Assembly: GCA_017500935.1 (NCBI GenBank)
Contig: JAFVXW010000003.1
Span: 186,001 to 250,000, forward strand
DNA: 64,000 nucleotides
Direction of reading: 5' to 3'
From: Lachnospiraceae bacterium
GTDB lineage: Bacteria; Bacillota; Clostridia; Lachnospirales; Lachnospiraceae
Shown: positions 35,110-43,762 of the stretch, piece by piece
How the letters are laid out: every line of letters starts with the position of its first letter
Numbering within the stretch: the first letter of the stretch is position 1
Translations under genes and position numbers: made by a program
Notes under the pieces: model-generated
Seen by the model: only the letters and a program-made list of their open reading frames with translations
Databases searched by the model: none
What the model was told of the DNA's origin: nothing

Positions 35110-35928
35110 TTACTTAATTTCCAGCCGTTCTCCCGGAGAAACACTGCAGACTTTGCCGTTTATTTCAAACCATAAAACAGTATCACTGCCGTTAAAAATA
35201 TATGCCTCTTCAATCACTGCCTTTTGCATGGCCTGCCAATACCTGACTGCTTCCAGATGTGTCACCGGCAAAGTATCTTTGTCAGCCGCAACCCTGCTGA
35301 TCAGCGATTCCATCAATTCCCACATCTGTAGCGTATCCAGATCATAGGAATGCCCCACGATCTGCCCAAAAGCCAGTTCCTCCTGTGTATGCAAAAAACC
35401 TTCCACATACTGCTTAAGATCCCCGGAAATATGATAAATTCCGGCTTTCTGCCAATACCAGTCATATCCCGGACAATATCCGTGACTTTCTTGCGATGTG
35501 CGGGCATAGGAAAAACCGCATTCCCTGACACAGTCTGCCGCCGCTTCATCATAATAATCAAAAGGAACTGCAAAACCGCCGATTTCCGTTCCGAAGATTT
35601 CCTGTAAAAAATACCGGTCCATCCCGATTTCCCACAATAGCTGCTGTCTGGTCATGCCCTCAAAACAGGGATGCGTCAGTGAATGAGATGCCACTTCATG
35701 CCCCTGATACAGCAGACGCGCTTTTTGTGCAGAAAGACGTCTGATTTCCAAGCCGCTTTCGTGCGTCCATGTAAATCCGTTTTTCATCAGTTCCGAATTC
35801 AGATGAAAAGTACCTTTCATTCCATATTGATTCAAAAGCGCAACAAAACGTTCGTCCTGCTGCGCTCCGTCATCATACGTAATATTAAAGGCTTTCCTTT
35901 TTCCTTCCGGATAAAGTTTCCTTATCAT
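35110..35928 (-). CDS. Polysaccharide deacetylase family protein (NodB fold)
   Basis: A 272-residue CE4-type protein. NodB motifs: NITYDDGAQQDERF (catalytic base and metal Asp), HEVASHSLTHP (metal histidines), and a final GHSYDLDT loop. There is no signal peptide, so it is probably cytoplasmic or acts on small soluble substrates rather than on peptidoglycan. The gene starts 5 bases after the CBS-domain protein gene, and appears co-transcribed with it. Confidence 0.88.
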   Translation of the reverse strand: MIRKLYPEGKRKAFNITYDDGAQQDERFVALLNQYGMKGTFHLNSELMKNGFTWTHESGLEIRRLSAQKARLLYQGHEVASHSLTHPCFEGMTRQQLLWEIGMDRYFLQEIFGTEIGGFAVPFDYYDEAAADCVRECGFSYARTSQESHGYCPGYDWYWQKAGIYHISGDLKQYVEGFLHTQEELAFGQIVGHSYDLDTLQMWELMESLISRVAADKDTLPVTHLEAVRYWQAMQKAVIEEAYIFNGSDTVLWFEINGKVCSVSPGERLEIK

Positions 35929-35933
35929 ATCTT

Positions 35934-37241
35934 TTAATCCCGTTCCAGTTCAAATCTGCGTTGATGTGTTTTTTCCTTTTCCTCAAACACATGCTCTAAT
36001 ATCAGAAGTCTGCTGATCCTGTGATTATTGTCCACTTCTTTTACAAGAACCGTAAACTGCTTAAAATCAAAGGAATCAAAGGGCACAGGCATTGCACCGA
36101 TATTCTCTGTTGCCCATCCGCCGACGGTGGCACAGTCTGTCTCCAGCTCATCTTCATCCAGATCCAGTTCATCCAGAAATGTACTCAGATTCAGATCACC
36201 GGAACACTCATAACGGTTTTTATCCAGTTCCTGCCAGTCATTGACGATATCATCATTTTCATCCCAGATCTCGCCTACCAGCTCTTCCAGTACGTCTTCC
36301 ATGGTTACAATACCTGTAATGCCGCCGTATTCATCGGCCACGATCGCCATATGCACCCGGTTTCTGCGGAATTCATCCATAATATCATGCAGGCGCATGG
36401 ATTTTGGAATATACACAGGCTCAAGGATCAGATCACGCAAAGAAACATCCTTGTTTTCCACCATTTCCTTTAACAAATGCTTTACGATCAGAATACCCAC
36501 CACATGGTCAATGGTATTTTCATAGACAGGATATCTGGAAAACTGGGTCTCTTCGATCACTTCCAGAATATGTTCGATGGAATCGTTGATCTCAAATCCC
36601 ACCACATCCACACGGGGAGTCAGGATATCACCGGCATCCAGATCGGTAAACTCAAGTGCAGACTGTAAAAGTTCGGTTTCATCTTCATCGATGACACCTT
36701 CATCTTCTGCAGTATCCAGCAGATTTTCCAGTTCCTCTTCGGTAATCGTAATTTCCTGCTCCTGTTTTTTCCATAAATGACTTAATACATTGACAATGCA
36801 TGTCGTCAGCCATACCACCGGCATAAACAGGATCATCAGCACAAGCAGCGGATACGCTGCAATCTGCGCAAAGGTTTCACTGCGGCGGCGCGCGATCATC
36901 TTGGGCGTGATCTCACCCACAATCAAAATCAGAACCGTCATCACGATCGTCACGATTCCTGATGCCGTATCATCCGAAAGCTTTCCGTCCACGGAAAGAG
37001 CCAGCTTAACAGCCAGCACAGTAGCCACAGATGTTGCCGCAATGTTTACCAGGTTGTTGCCCACCAAAACTGTGGACAGCGCATAATCATAGTGATCATA
37101 AATAAACTTTACAAGCTTATGAACGCCTGTAGGATTGTCATTCTTTTTTACTTTCAGCTTGCTTAAGGATGTATAGGCAATCTCCGTTCCCGAAAAGAAT
37201 GCCGATCCGATCAGAAGCAGTACGATCAAAAAGTATTCCAT
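35934..37241 (-). CDS. CNNM/CorC family membrane protein (DUF21, CBS pair, CorC domain)
   Basis: A 435-residue hemolysin-family protein. Order: DUF21 membrane domain (1-190, three or four helices), two CBS motifs (VVGFEINDSIEHILEVIEETQFSRYPVYE; the second in VHMAIVADEYGGITGIVTMEDVLEELVGEI), and a C-terminal CorC/HlyC domain ending near FTVLVKEVDNNHRISRLLI. Relatives export Mg or Co ions; the hemolysin name is historical. It is second in a tandem with the shorter paralogue at 37255-38256. Confidence 0.92.
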   Translation of the reverse strand: MEYFLIVLLLIGSAFFSGTEIAYTSLSKLKVKKNDNPTGVHKLVKFIYDHYDYALSTVLVGNNLVNIAATSVATVLAVKLALSVDGKLSDDTASGIVTIVMTVLILIVGEITPKMIARRRSETFAQIAAYPLLVLMILFMPVVWLTTCIVNVLSHLWKKQEQEITITEEELENLLDTAEDEGVIDEDETELLQSALEFTDLDAGDILTPRVDVVGFEINDSIEHILEVIEETQFSRYPVYENTIDHVVGILIVKHLLKEMVENKDVSLRDLILEPVYIPKSMRLHDIMDEFRRNRVHMAIVADEYGGITGIVTMEDVLEELVGEIWDENDDIVNDWQELDKNRYECSGDLNLSTFLDELDLDEDELETDCATVGGWATENIGAMPVPFDSFDFKQFTVLVKEVDNNHRISRLLILEHVFEEKEKTHQRRFELERD

Positions 37242-37254
37242 ATGTTCTGCCTCC

Positions 37255-38256
37255 TTACATCAGCTGCAGGCCTTCGCCTGTATCAGATTCATCCTGAATA
37301 TCACCGACAAGCTCTTCCAGCAGATCTTCCATCGTGACAATACCGATCTTTTCCCGGTTTTCATCCACCAAAAATACCATATGCAGCTTGTTTAAGCGCA
37401 TTCTGGAAAGCAGCTCCGTGATCTCTGTTTTAGCCTCAAACACGTAAGGCTTTAACAAAATCTTACGAAGCATCACCTGTTTGCCGGACACATAGCTGTT
37501 TAAGAAAAGATTGACCGGCAGAATACCCACAATATTATCCTGGCTGCCCTCATAGACCGGCAGACGGGAATACGGTGAAGTTTTTACAATATCCGCCAGT
37601 TCATCCAGCGAAATACTGCTGGATACACGGACTACTTTTTCGATGGGTGTCATGATATCTGCCGCAAGTTTATCGCGAAATTCCATAGCAGAATTAACCA
37701 GCGCCTGTTTTTCAGGCTCCAGCACACCTTCGTCCTCTATTGTTTCAATAATACTGATCAGTTCTTCTTCTGTTACCGTTTTGGTTTCATCCGAAGCAAA
37801 AAAAACTGCCAGCAAATTGGAAATACCGGTAAAAATTCTGGAAATCGGCGTCAGAATACGCACAAGAAATACCATACCGGGGGCAAACAAAAGCGCGATC
37901 TCTTCCGCTCTTGCCTTGGCCAGACTCTTGGGAATCATCTCAGCTGCCAGATACACGATAAAGGTAGTGATCAAAGTACCGTATACAACATACTCCTCAT
38001 CGAACTGACGCATTACAAGCAATGCGGAAAGTGATGCACAGCTTGCATGAAATACATTATTGCCAATCAGAATTGTAGTCAGCGTCTTGTCAAAACGCTC
38101 ACAGATCCACAATGCCTTTTTGGCGCGTTTGTTCCCCTTGTCTGCCAATGTGCGCAGACGCACCTTGCTTACTGCCGTATAGGCTGTTTCAGAACAGGCA
38201 AAATATGCCGAACAAAGAAGAAAGAAAATATACAATATACAACTGGCTGGGTCCAC
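37255..38256 (-). CDS. CNNM family membrane protein, short form
   Basis: A 333-residue paralogue of the next gene. It has the DUF21 membrane domain and both CBS motifs (SSISLDELADIVKTSPYSRLPVYEGSQ; LHMVFLVDENREKIGIVTMEDLLEELVGDI) but stops there, so it lacks the C-terminal CorC domain. The start is GTG at 38256 with AAGGAG 11 bases upstream. The tandem of short and long forms could make a heterodimeric transporter; this is inference. Confidence 0.9.
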   Translation of the reverse strand: MDPASCILYIFFLLCSAYFACSETAYTAVSKVRLRTLADKGNKRAKKALWICERFDKTLTTILIGNNVFHASCASLSALLVMRQFDEEYVVYGTLITTFIVYLAAEMIPKSLAKARAEEIALLFAPGMVFLVRILTPISRIFTGISNLLAVFFASDETKTVTEEELISIIETIEDEGVLEPEKQALVNSAMEFRDKLAADIMTPIEKVVRVSSSISLDELADIVKTSPYSRLPVYEGSQDNIVGILPVNLFLNSYVSGKQVMLRKILLKPYVFEAKTEITELLSRMRLNKLHMVFLVDENREKIGIVTMEDLLEELVGDIQDESDTGEGLQLM

Positions 38257-38292
38257 GAAAAAACCAACTCCTTTTCATAAGTATTTTATGAT

Positions 38293-38321
38293 ACTATATC
38301 ATTCCTTTCCCAATAGCGCAA
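38293..38321 (-). promoter_or_regulatory. Promoter of the CNNM pair
   Basis: On the minus strand: -35 TTGCGC (38316-38321), 17-bp spacer, -10 TATAGT (38293-38298), 37 bases before the GTG start. Confidence 0.65.
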
Positions 38322-38332
38322 CTGTTTTACAT

Positions 38333-38363
38333 AAAAAGCGGCATGGAATGATCACCATGCCGC
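38333..38363 (-). terminator. Terminator after feoAB
   Basis: Nine-bp arms GCGGCATGG (38338-38346) and CCATGCCGC (38355-38363) are followed on the minus strand by five T residues. It separates feoAB from the CNNM promoter. Confidence 0.92.
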
Positions 38364-38403
38364 AGAATGTGCACAAAATACACATTTTTTATATATTTTC
38401 CAA

Positions 38404-40761
38404 TTAAGCCATTCCAAACAGCAGTCCGATCAGACGCACAATCAAGGTCACGCCCCAGGCAACCACACACTGCCAAAGCGCCACGCCCCAGGCCCATTTG
38501 CCGCCAAGCTCACGCTTTACGGATGCGATAGCCGCCACACAGGGGGTATACAGCAGGCTGAATACCAGAATGCAGACTGCTGTCAGAGGAGAGAGCGCTA
38601 CTGCCACAGCCTCTTCAAACAGAATCTCAAGCGTAGACACTACACTTTCTTTTGCCATAAAGCCGGTGATAAAAGAGGTGCAGATCCGCCAGTCTCCCAG
38701 TCCGATGGGTGCAAATACAGGCACCAAAAGACCAGAGATCATTGCCAGAATACTGTCTGCAGAATCAGATACCATATTCAGTCGCAGGTCAAAGCTCTGT
38801 AAAAACCATACCACAACCGTCGCGATCAGGATGACAGAAAACGCTCTCTGCAAAAAGTCCTTTGCTTTTTCCCATAAAAGCTGCAGTACATTTCTGGTAC
38901 CGGGCAGTCTGTAATTGGGAAGCTCCATGACAAAGGGAACCGCTTCTCCCTTAAACATCGTACCCTTATACAAAAACGCGATCAGAATGCCCACTGCAAT
39001 GCCAAGCACATACAAACCGGTCATGATAAGGCCGCTGTATGCAGGGAAAAAGGCATCCACAAAGAATGCGTAAATCGGCAGTTTTGCAGTACAGCTCATA
39101 AAAGGTGTCAGCAGAATCGTCATCTTACGGTCACGTTCACTGGGAAGTGTGCGTGTCGCCATAACCGCAGGAACCGTACAGCCAAAACCGATCAGCATCG
39201 GCACGATGCTTCTGCCGGACAGACCGATCTTACGAAGCAGCTTATCCATAAAGAATGCCACACGCGCTATGTATCCGCTGTCTTCCAGCATGGATAAAAA
39301 GAAAAACAGTGTAATAATGATGGGCAGAAAGCTCAGCACACTGCCCACACCAGCAAAAATACCGTCAATGATCAGACTGTGCAGCGCTTCATTGACATTT
39401 GCAGCCACAAGCACATTGTCAACCGCTCCCGTCAAAAGTTCGATCGCACCTTCCAAAAGTCCCTGAAGCCATGCACCGATCACATTAAAGGAAAGCACAA
39501 ACATCAATGCAATGATACCGACAAAACAGGGAATTGCGGTATATTTTCCGGTCAGAATCCGGTCAATCTTACGGCTTCTGATATGTTCTTTGCTCTCACG
39601 GGGCTTTTTGACAGTCTGACTGCAGACCTTCTGGATAAAGCTAAAACGCATATCCGCCATCGCCGCACTTCTGTCAAGGCCGCGCTCGGTTTCCATCTGG
39701 CAGATGATGTGCTCCAACATTTCCTTTTCATTCTGGTCCAGCTTTAACTGTTCCATAATACGTTCATCGCCTTCTACCAGCTTGCTGGCAGCAAATCTGA
39801 CCGGAAGATCCGCCATCTGCGCATGATCCTGAATCAGATGTGTCACGGCATGGAGACATCTGTGTACTGCGCCGTTGTAGGCTGTCTCATCACAAAAATC
39901 CTGTCTGAGCGGCTTTTCCTGATAATACGCAATGTGCAGCGCATGTTTTACCAACTCATCCACACCCTGATTTTTGGCAGCGGAAATCGGGATCACGGGA
40001 ACCCCCAGCAGCTGTTCCATGCGGTTGATATCCACAGAACCGCCGTTTCCGGTGACTTCATCCATCATATTCAGCGCAACCACCATAGGCGTATTCATTT
40101 CCAGAAGCTGCATGGTCAGATACATGTTGCGCTCAATATTGTTGGCATCCAGAATGTTGATGATGGCACGGGGTTTTTCCCGGATCACAAAATCTCTGGA
40201 AACCATTTCTTCTATACTATAAGGAGACATGGAATAAATACCGGGAAGGTCTGTCACCAGTGTATTGGAATGCCCCTTGATGGAACCGTCCTTTCTGTCA
40301 ACCGTCACACCCGGGAAGTTGCCTACATGCTGATTGGCACCTGTCAGCTGGTTAAACAATGTGGTCTTGCCGCAGTTCTGGTTTCCCACCAGCGCATAGG
40401 TCAAAAGAGTTCCCTCCGGCAGCGGTGTCTCTGTCTCTCTGGAATGGAAAATACCGCCCTCGCCCAGACCCGGGTGGACATTTTTACTGTTTGTTTCCCA
40501 CTGACGTTGCTGCTGTTTTTCTTTTTTTTCTGTGCTGTCGATCTTTTTGATCTCGATTTTATCCGCATCTGCCAGCCGCAGCGTCAGTTCATATCCGTGA
40601 ATCTGCAGCTCCATGGGATCTCCCATGGGGGCAAGCTTGATCACAGTCACTTCTGCGCCGGGGATCACACCCATATCCAGAAAATGCTGGCGCAGGGCAC
40701 CCTGACCTCCAACCTTTGAAATCACGGCACTCTGCCCGATTTTTAACTCTTTTAATGTCAT
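38404..40761 (-). CDS. feoB: FeoA-FeoB fusion, ferrous iron transporter
   Basis: A 785-residue protein that imports Fe(II). Residues 1-75 form a FeoA SH3-like domain (MTLKELKIGQSAVISKVGGQGALRQHFLDMGVIPG). A charged linker follows, then the FeoB GTPase (GNQNCGKTTLFNQLTG; GNFPGVTVD; DLPGIYS; ALNMMDEV), the GDI helical region, and the transmembrane core with the two Gate motifs (GFGCTVPAVMATRTL; FMSCTAKLPIYAFF). Start 40761 has GAGGAG 8 bases upstream. The fusion ensures one-to-one FeoA and FeoB. An operator-like dyad overlaps its promoter. Confidence 0.96.
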   Translation of the reverse strand: MTLKELKIGQSAVISKVGGQGALRQHFLDMGVIPGAEVTVIKLAPMGDPMELQIHGYELTLRLADADKIEIKKIDSTEKKEKQQQRQWETNSKNVHPGLGEGGIFHSRETETPLPEGTLLTYALVGNQNCGKTTLFNQLTGANQHVGNFPGVTVDRKDGSIKGHSNTLVTDLPGIYSMSPYSIEEMVSRDFVIREKPRAIINILDANNIERNMYLTMQLLEMNTPMVVALNMMDEVTGNGGSVDINRMEQLLGVPVIPISAAKNQGVDELVKHALHIAYYQEKPLRQDFCDETAYNGAVHRCLHAVTHLIQDHAQMADLPVRFAASKLVEGDERIMEQLKLDQNEKEMLEHIICQMETERGLDRSAAMADMRFSFIQKVCSQTVKKPRESKEHIRSRKIDRILTGKYTAIPCFVGIIALMFVLSFNVIGAWLQGLLEGAIELLTGAVDNVLVAANVNEALHSLIIDGIFAGVGSVLSFLPIIITLFFFLSMLEDSGYIARVAFFMDKLLRKIGLSGRSIVPMLIGFGCTVPAVMATRTLPSERDRKMTILLTPFMSCTAKLPIYAFFVDAFFPAYSGLIMTGLYVLGIAVGILIAFLYKGTMFKGEAVPFVMELPNYRLPGTRNVLQLLWEKAKDFLQRAFSVILIATVVVWFLQSFDLRLNMVSDSADSILAMISGLLVPVFAPIGLGDWRICTSFITGFMAKESVVSTLEILFEEAVAVALSPLTAVCILVFSLLYTPCVAAIASVKRELGGKWAWGVALWQCVVAWGVTLIVRLIGLLFGMA

Positions 40762-40815
40762 CAATTCTTCTCCTCTGTATTGTCTCTCCACATCAGAAAT
40801 ATTCCTTCATTTACC

Positions 40816-40844
40816 ATTATATTCAAGTTAGTCATAACTGTCAA
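40816..40844 (-). promoter_or_regulatory. Promoter of feoAB (perfect consensus)
   Basis: On the minus strand: -35 TTGACA (40839-40844), 17-bp spacer, -10 TATAAT (40816-40821), 55 bases before the feoAB start. Confidence 0.92.
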
Positions 40845-40856
40845 CAGTAAGTTATG
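40833..40856. promoter_or_regulatory. Operator-like inverted repeat over the feoAB -35 box
   Basis: Perfect 7-bp arms CATAACT (40833-40839) and AGTTATG (40850-40856) with 10 bases between, covering the -35. A consensus promoter on an iron importer needs repression when iron is sufficient, so a Fur- or DtxR-type repressor could bind here. The regulator is not in the window. Confidence 0.5.
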
Positions 40857-40885
40857 TGTTACTTTGAACAAAATTCAAAAAAGGA

Positions 40886-40914
40886 TTGCATCTGTTTTCC
40901 GTTTTTTTTATGAT
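40886..40914 (+). promoter_or_regulatory. Promoter of the metallophosphoesterase gene
   Basis: -35 TTGCAT (40886-40891), 17-bp spacer, -10 TATGAT (40909-40914), 33 bases before the ATG at 40948. Confidence 0.75.
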
Positions 40915-40947
40915 AAAGACAACATTACTGTAAAGGATACCAACACT

Positions 40948-42303
40948 ATGAAAAAAACATTTCTTACCCAACCGTATCTTTTAAGTCTTCACCCTGATAC
41001 CGAAATGAACATTCTCTGGATCCAGTCCGAACCTTTTTTGGGTGTTGTGGAATACGGAAATTCTCCTTTTCCCGGACAGACCATTACCGCCAAATGCCAT
41101 GCCCTGACCGGTATGCGCGCACCTGCCTCAGCTGACGGTTATTCTGATATTCCGGAGGACAATCCTCCCATTACTCTCTGGCAGTGCATCGCCACCCTCA
41201 CCGGCCTGACTCCCGGAGAGCATATTTATTATCGCTGTCTTGCAAACGGGGAATCCACTCCTGTCTATGATTTCCACACTGCTCCTGCTGCCGGAGAACC
41301 TTACCGTTTTGCACAGATTTCTGATCTGCAGGGACTTTTGCCCTGCGAAGAGACTGTATACCAGATTGGCAGAAAACACCCTGATTTTATCCTTTTCTCC
41401 GGAGATGCTGCCTATGTCAGCTGGCGTATGGATCACTGGTTTGATCTGGATGAGCCCTGGCAGAGCAAAGAAAGTGCCCGCCGCGCTTTCTTCCCCTGTA
41501 TGCAGCAGGAAAACGGTGCACGCCTGATGCAGTATGCCCCCACTTTTCTTTGTCCCGGCAATCATGACATGAATGACTGGCGTGTGGACCTTGACAGGGA
41601 GCTTTGCGTACAGGATGAAATCTGGAACTGGTCTATCTATATGCAGCTTTTTAGCCCGCTCTATCCTGATCCGGACTCCAGTATCACCGGAAAGCGCTGG
41701 TATTCTGCCAATTACAGCGATATGCATATCGTTTCCCTGAGTATCCAGCGCTGCGCTATGTGGTCTCCCTATGTAAAGCCCGGCTGGCGTCTGGTGGATT
41801 CCATTGCGCCTGACAGCCCGCAGATTGCATGGCTGACACAGGACCTTGCCGCCAACACTGCCCGCTATACCTGGGTGATCCAGCATTGGCATCTTCTCAA
41901 CAAAGGCAGCGATGTACAGCCCAATCTCTGTGATCCTGTGATCGCAGAAGACGGCACCATAAGTTATCCCCATGACGGATGTGCTTTTTTGATGGATCTG
42001 TTTGAAAAAGGCCATGTCAACGCAGTCAGCTACGGACACAGCCATGTCTATGAACGCTATTTTGCCAAAGGGACGCATTACATCGAAGCTGCTTATTTAA
42101 GCTGCTGTTACCGGGAACAGAACGCACCGTTCCACCCCGGCGGATTTGTTCCGGTTATCGAAGATAATTCCCGCCAGTCATTTTTGATCGCAGAACGTAA
42201 TGAGCAGGGACTGTTTGGAACCGGTTACTATTCCGATGCAGAACCCATTGTCTTTGATAAATATCAGCTTGCGGATCAGAACGGCAAGTCCGTGGCGCCG
42301 TAA
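40948..42303 (+). CDS. Metallophosphoesterase with purple-acid-phosphatase-like layout
   Basis: A 451-residue protein. A fibronectin-like N-terminal domain (about 1-112) is followed by a calcineurin-like domain: D126-x-Q128 in QISDLQG, D153 in SGDAAY, N205-H206-D207 in GNHD, H313/H315 in HWHLL and GHSHVYER at 363-370. The first motif has Gln instead of the usual His. There is no signal peptide, unlike many purple acid phosphatases, so it is likely cytoplasmic. Start 40948 has AAAGGA upstream. Substrate unknown. Confidence 0.88.
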   Translation: MKKTFLTQPYLLSLHPDTEMNILWIQSEPFLGVVEYGNSPFPGQTITAKCHALTGMRAPASADGYSDIPEDNPPITLWQCIATLTGLTPGEHIYYRCLANGESTPVYDFHTAPAAGEPYRFAQISDLQGLLPCEETVYQIGRKHPDFILFSGDAAYVSWRMDHWFDLDEPWQSKESARRAFFPCMQQENGARLMQYAPTFLCPGNHDMNDWRVDLDRELCVQDEIWNWSIYMQLFSPLYPDPDSSITGKRWYSANYSDMHIVSLSIQRCAMWSPYVKPGWRLVDSIAPDSPQIAWLTQDLAANTARYTWVIQHWHLLNKGSDVQPNLCDPVIAEDGTISYPHDGCAFLMDLFEKGHVNAVSYGHSHVYERYFAKGTHYIEAAYLSCCYREQNAPFHPGGFVPVIEDNSRQSFLIAERNEQGLFGTGYYSDAEPIVFDKYQLADQNGKSVAP

Positions 42304-42351
42304 AACATCCAAATCTTATTTTTTGATTCGTTCAGCCTGCACTAACATAAA

Positions 42352-42395
42352 AGCCGGTATCTGAAATGCCCAATAAGCATGTAAAGATACCGGCT
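42352..42395. terminator. Bidirectional terminator between phosphoesterase and MATE genes
   Basis: Eleven-bp perfect arms AGCCGGTATCT (42352-42362) and AGATACCGGCT (42385-42395); T-rich on both outer sides (CATTTTTG and TTTTATG). Confidence 0.88.
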
Positions 42396-42403
42396 CATTT
42401 TTG

Positions 42404-43759
42404 TTACCGTTTTGTTCCCTTTTTCAGGATTCTGTCAAATCTCATAAAAAACAGGATCGTTGTTACACTCGCCGCGATCATATCACTGACAGGTTCCGCC
42501 AGAAATATCGCAAACACCTTGTCTTCAAAGAAAAGCGGAAGCATAAAAATCAGGGGAATCAGCAAAATCAATTTACGCAGACAAGCCAAAAGCAGACTGA
42601 TTTTAGCTTCTCCCAGTGCCATAAAACTCTGCTGACACGCAAGTTGCAGACCCATGGCAAAGATTCCCGCCATATAGATTCGCAATGTCCAGGCTGTATA
42701 TTCCGCCAAAGCAGCGTCTGCCGTAAACATGCCCGCAAACAGCTGCGGACAGAGCATCAGCAGTCCCCAGAATAATACTGCATATATTACACTGACAATA
42801 AACTGCAGATAAAATGCCTTCTTTACGCGCACAGCATTTCCCGCGCCAAAATTGTAGCTGATAATAGGCTGTCCGCCCTGACAGATGCCCTGTACAGGCA
42901 TCATGACAAGAAGGCTGACACTTGTTATGATCGTCATAGCCCCAACCGCCAGATCTCCGCCAAATTTTGCAAGACTGGTGGTAAAGCTGATGGAAAGAAG
43001 ACTTTCTGTTGCCATCATAACAAAAGTGGAAATCCCCAGTGCCAGACACGGAAAAATAATATTGCCCTGCAGTTTTAAGTTTTCTTTTTTCAGACGTAGC
43101 ACCGTCTTTTTTCCTGTCAGAAAACACAGTATCCATACAGCTGCCACTGCCTGACTGAGTACCGTTGCCAGTGCGGCACCTTTTACCCCCATATCAAATG
43201 CAAAGATAAACAACGGATCTAAAACTATATTCAGAACTGCACCAATTACAGTAGTCAGCATACTCATCCGCGCAAATCCCTGGGTTGTAATAAAAGGATT
43301 CATTCCCATTACAATAAGAACAAACACAATTCCCAGAATGTAAACGTGAGCATACTCCACCGCATAAGGCAATGTCACTTCACTTGCTCCAAAAAGCCTT
43401 AAAAGCTGAGGTGCAAAAACATAAAAAACAACTGTTAAAACAATTGCAAACAAAATCAGCAGCAAAAAACAGTTACCCATGATTTTTTCTGCCCTGTCCT
43501 GATCCTTTTGTCCCATGGCAATGGCAGCTCTGGGAGCGCCGCCGGATCCGGCCAGCAGCGCAAAGGCATTGATCAGCATAAGAATCGGCATGAACAGACC
43601 AACTCCGGTCAGCGCAGAAGCCCCACTTTCAGGTATATGCCCAATATAAATTCTGTCTACCACACTGTACAGAAGATTGATAACCTGCGCAATCACCGCC
43701 GGGATCGCCAGTTTTGCCAGAAGCCGGCCAATATTTCCCGTTGCCAGTTCCTTCTGCAT
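42404..43759 (-). CDS. MATE family efflux transporter
   Basis: A 451-residue polytopic protein with about twelve membrane helices in two halves. Family blocks: LAIPAVIAQVINLLYSVVDRIYIGH near the N-terminus, ALTGVGLFMPI, and GQGICQGGQPIISYNFGA in the second half (here VQGICQGGQPII). Members export drugs or small organics with Na+ or H+ influx. It starts 3 bases after the SGNH gene ends, so both are on one transcript. The cargo cannot be predicted. Confidence 0.92.
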   Translation of the reverse strand: MQKELATGNIGRLLAKLAIPAVIAQVINLLYSVVDRIYIGHIPESGASALTGVGLFMPILMLINAFALLAGSGGAPRAAIAMGQKDQDRAEKIMGNCFLLLILFAIVLTVVFYVFAPQLLRLFGASEVTLPYAVEYAHVYILGIVFVLIVMGMNPFITTQGFARMSMLTTVIGAVLNIVLDPLFIFAFDMGVKGAALATVLSQAVAAVWILCFLTGKKTVLRLKKENLKLQGNIIFPCLALGISTFVMMATESLLSISFTTSLAKFGGDLAVGAMTIITSVSLLVMMPVQGICQGGQPIISYNFGAGNAVRVKKAFYLQFIVSVIYAVLFWGLLMLCPQLFAGMFTADAALAEYTAWTLRIYMAGIFAMGLQLACQQSFMALGEAKISLLLACLRKLILLIPLIFMLPLFFEDKVFAIFLAEPVSDMIAASVTTILFFMRFDRILKKGTKR

Positions 43760-43762
43760 TCC

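Noticed and set aside
35934..38256. A hemolysin toxin pair
   Set aside because: The hemolysin label is historical; domains are DUF21 plus CBS of CNNM/CorC ion transport proteins.
39823..40719. A plus-strand open frame of about 298 codons opposite feoAB
   Set aside because: It overlaps the well-supported FeoA-FeoB fusion and has no ribosome-binding site or family features.
41128..42078. A minus-strand open frame of about 316 codons opposite the metallophosphoesterase
   Set aside because: The plus-strand gene has all metal motifs and a promoter; the opposite frame has none.
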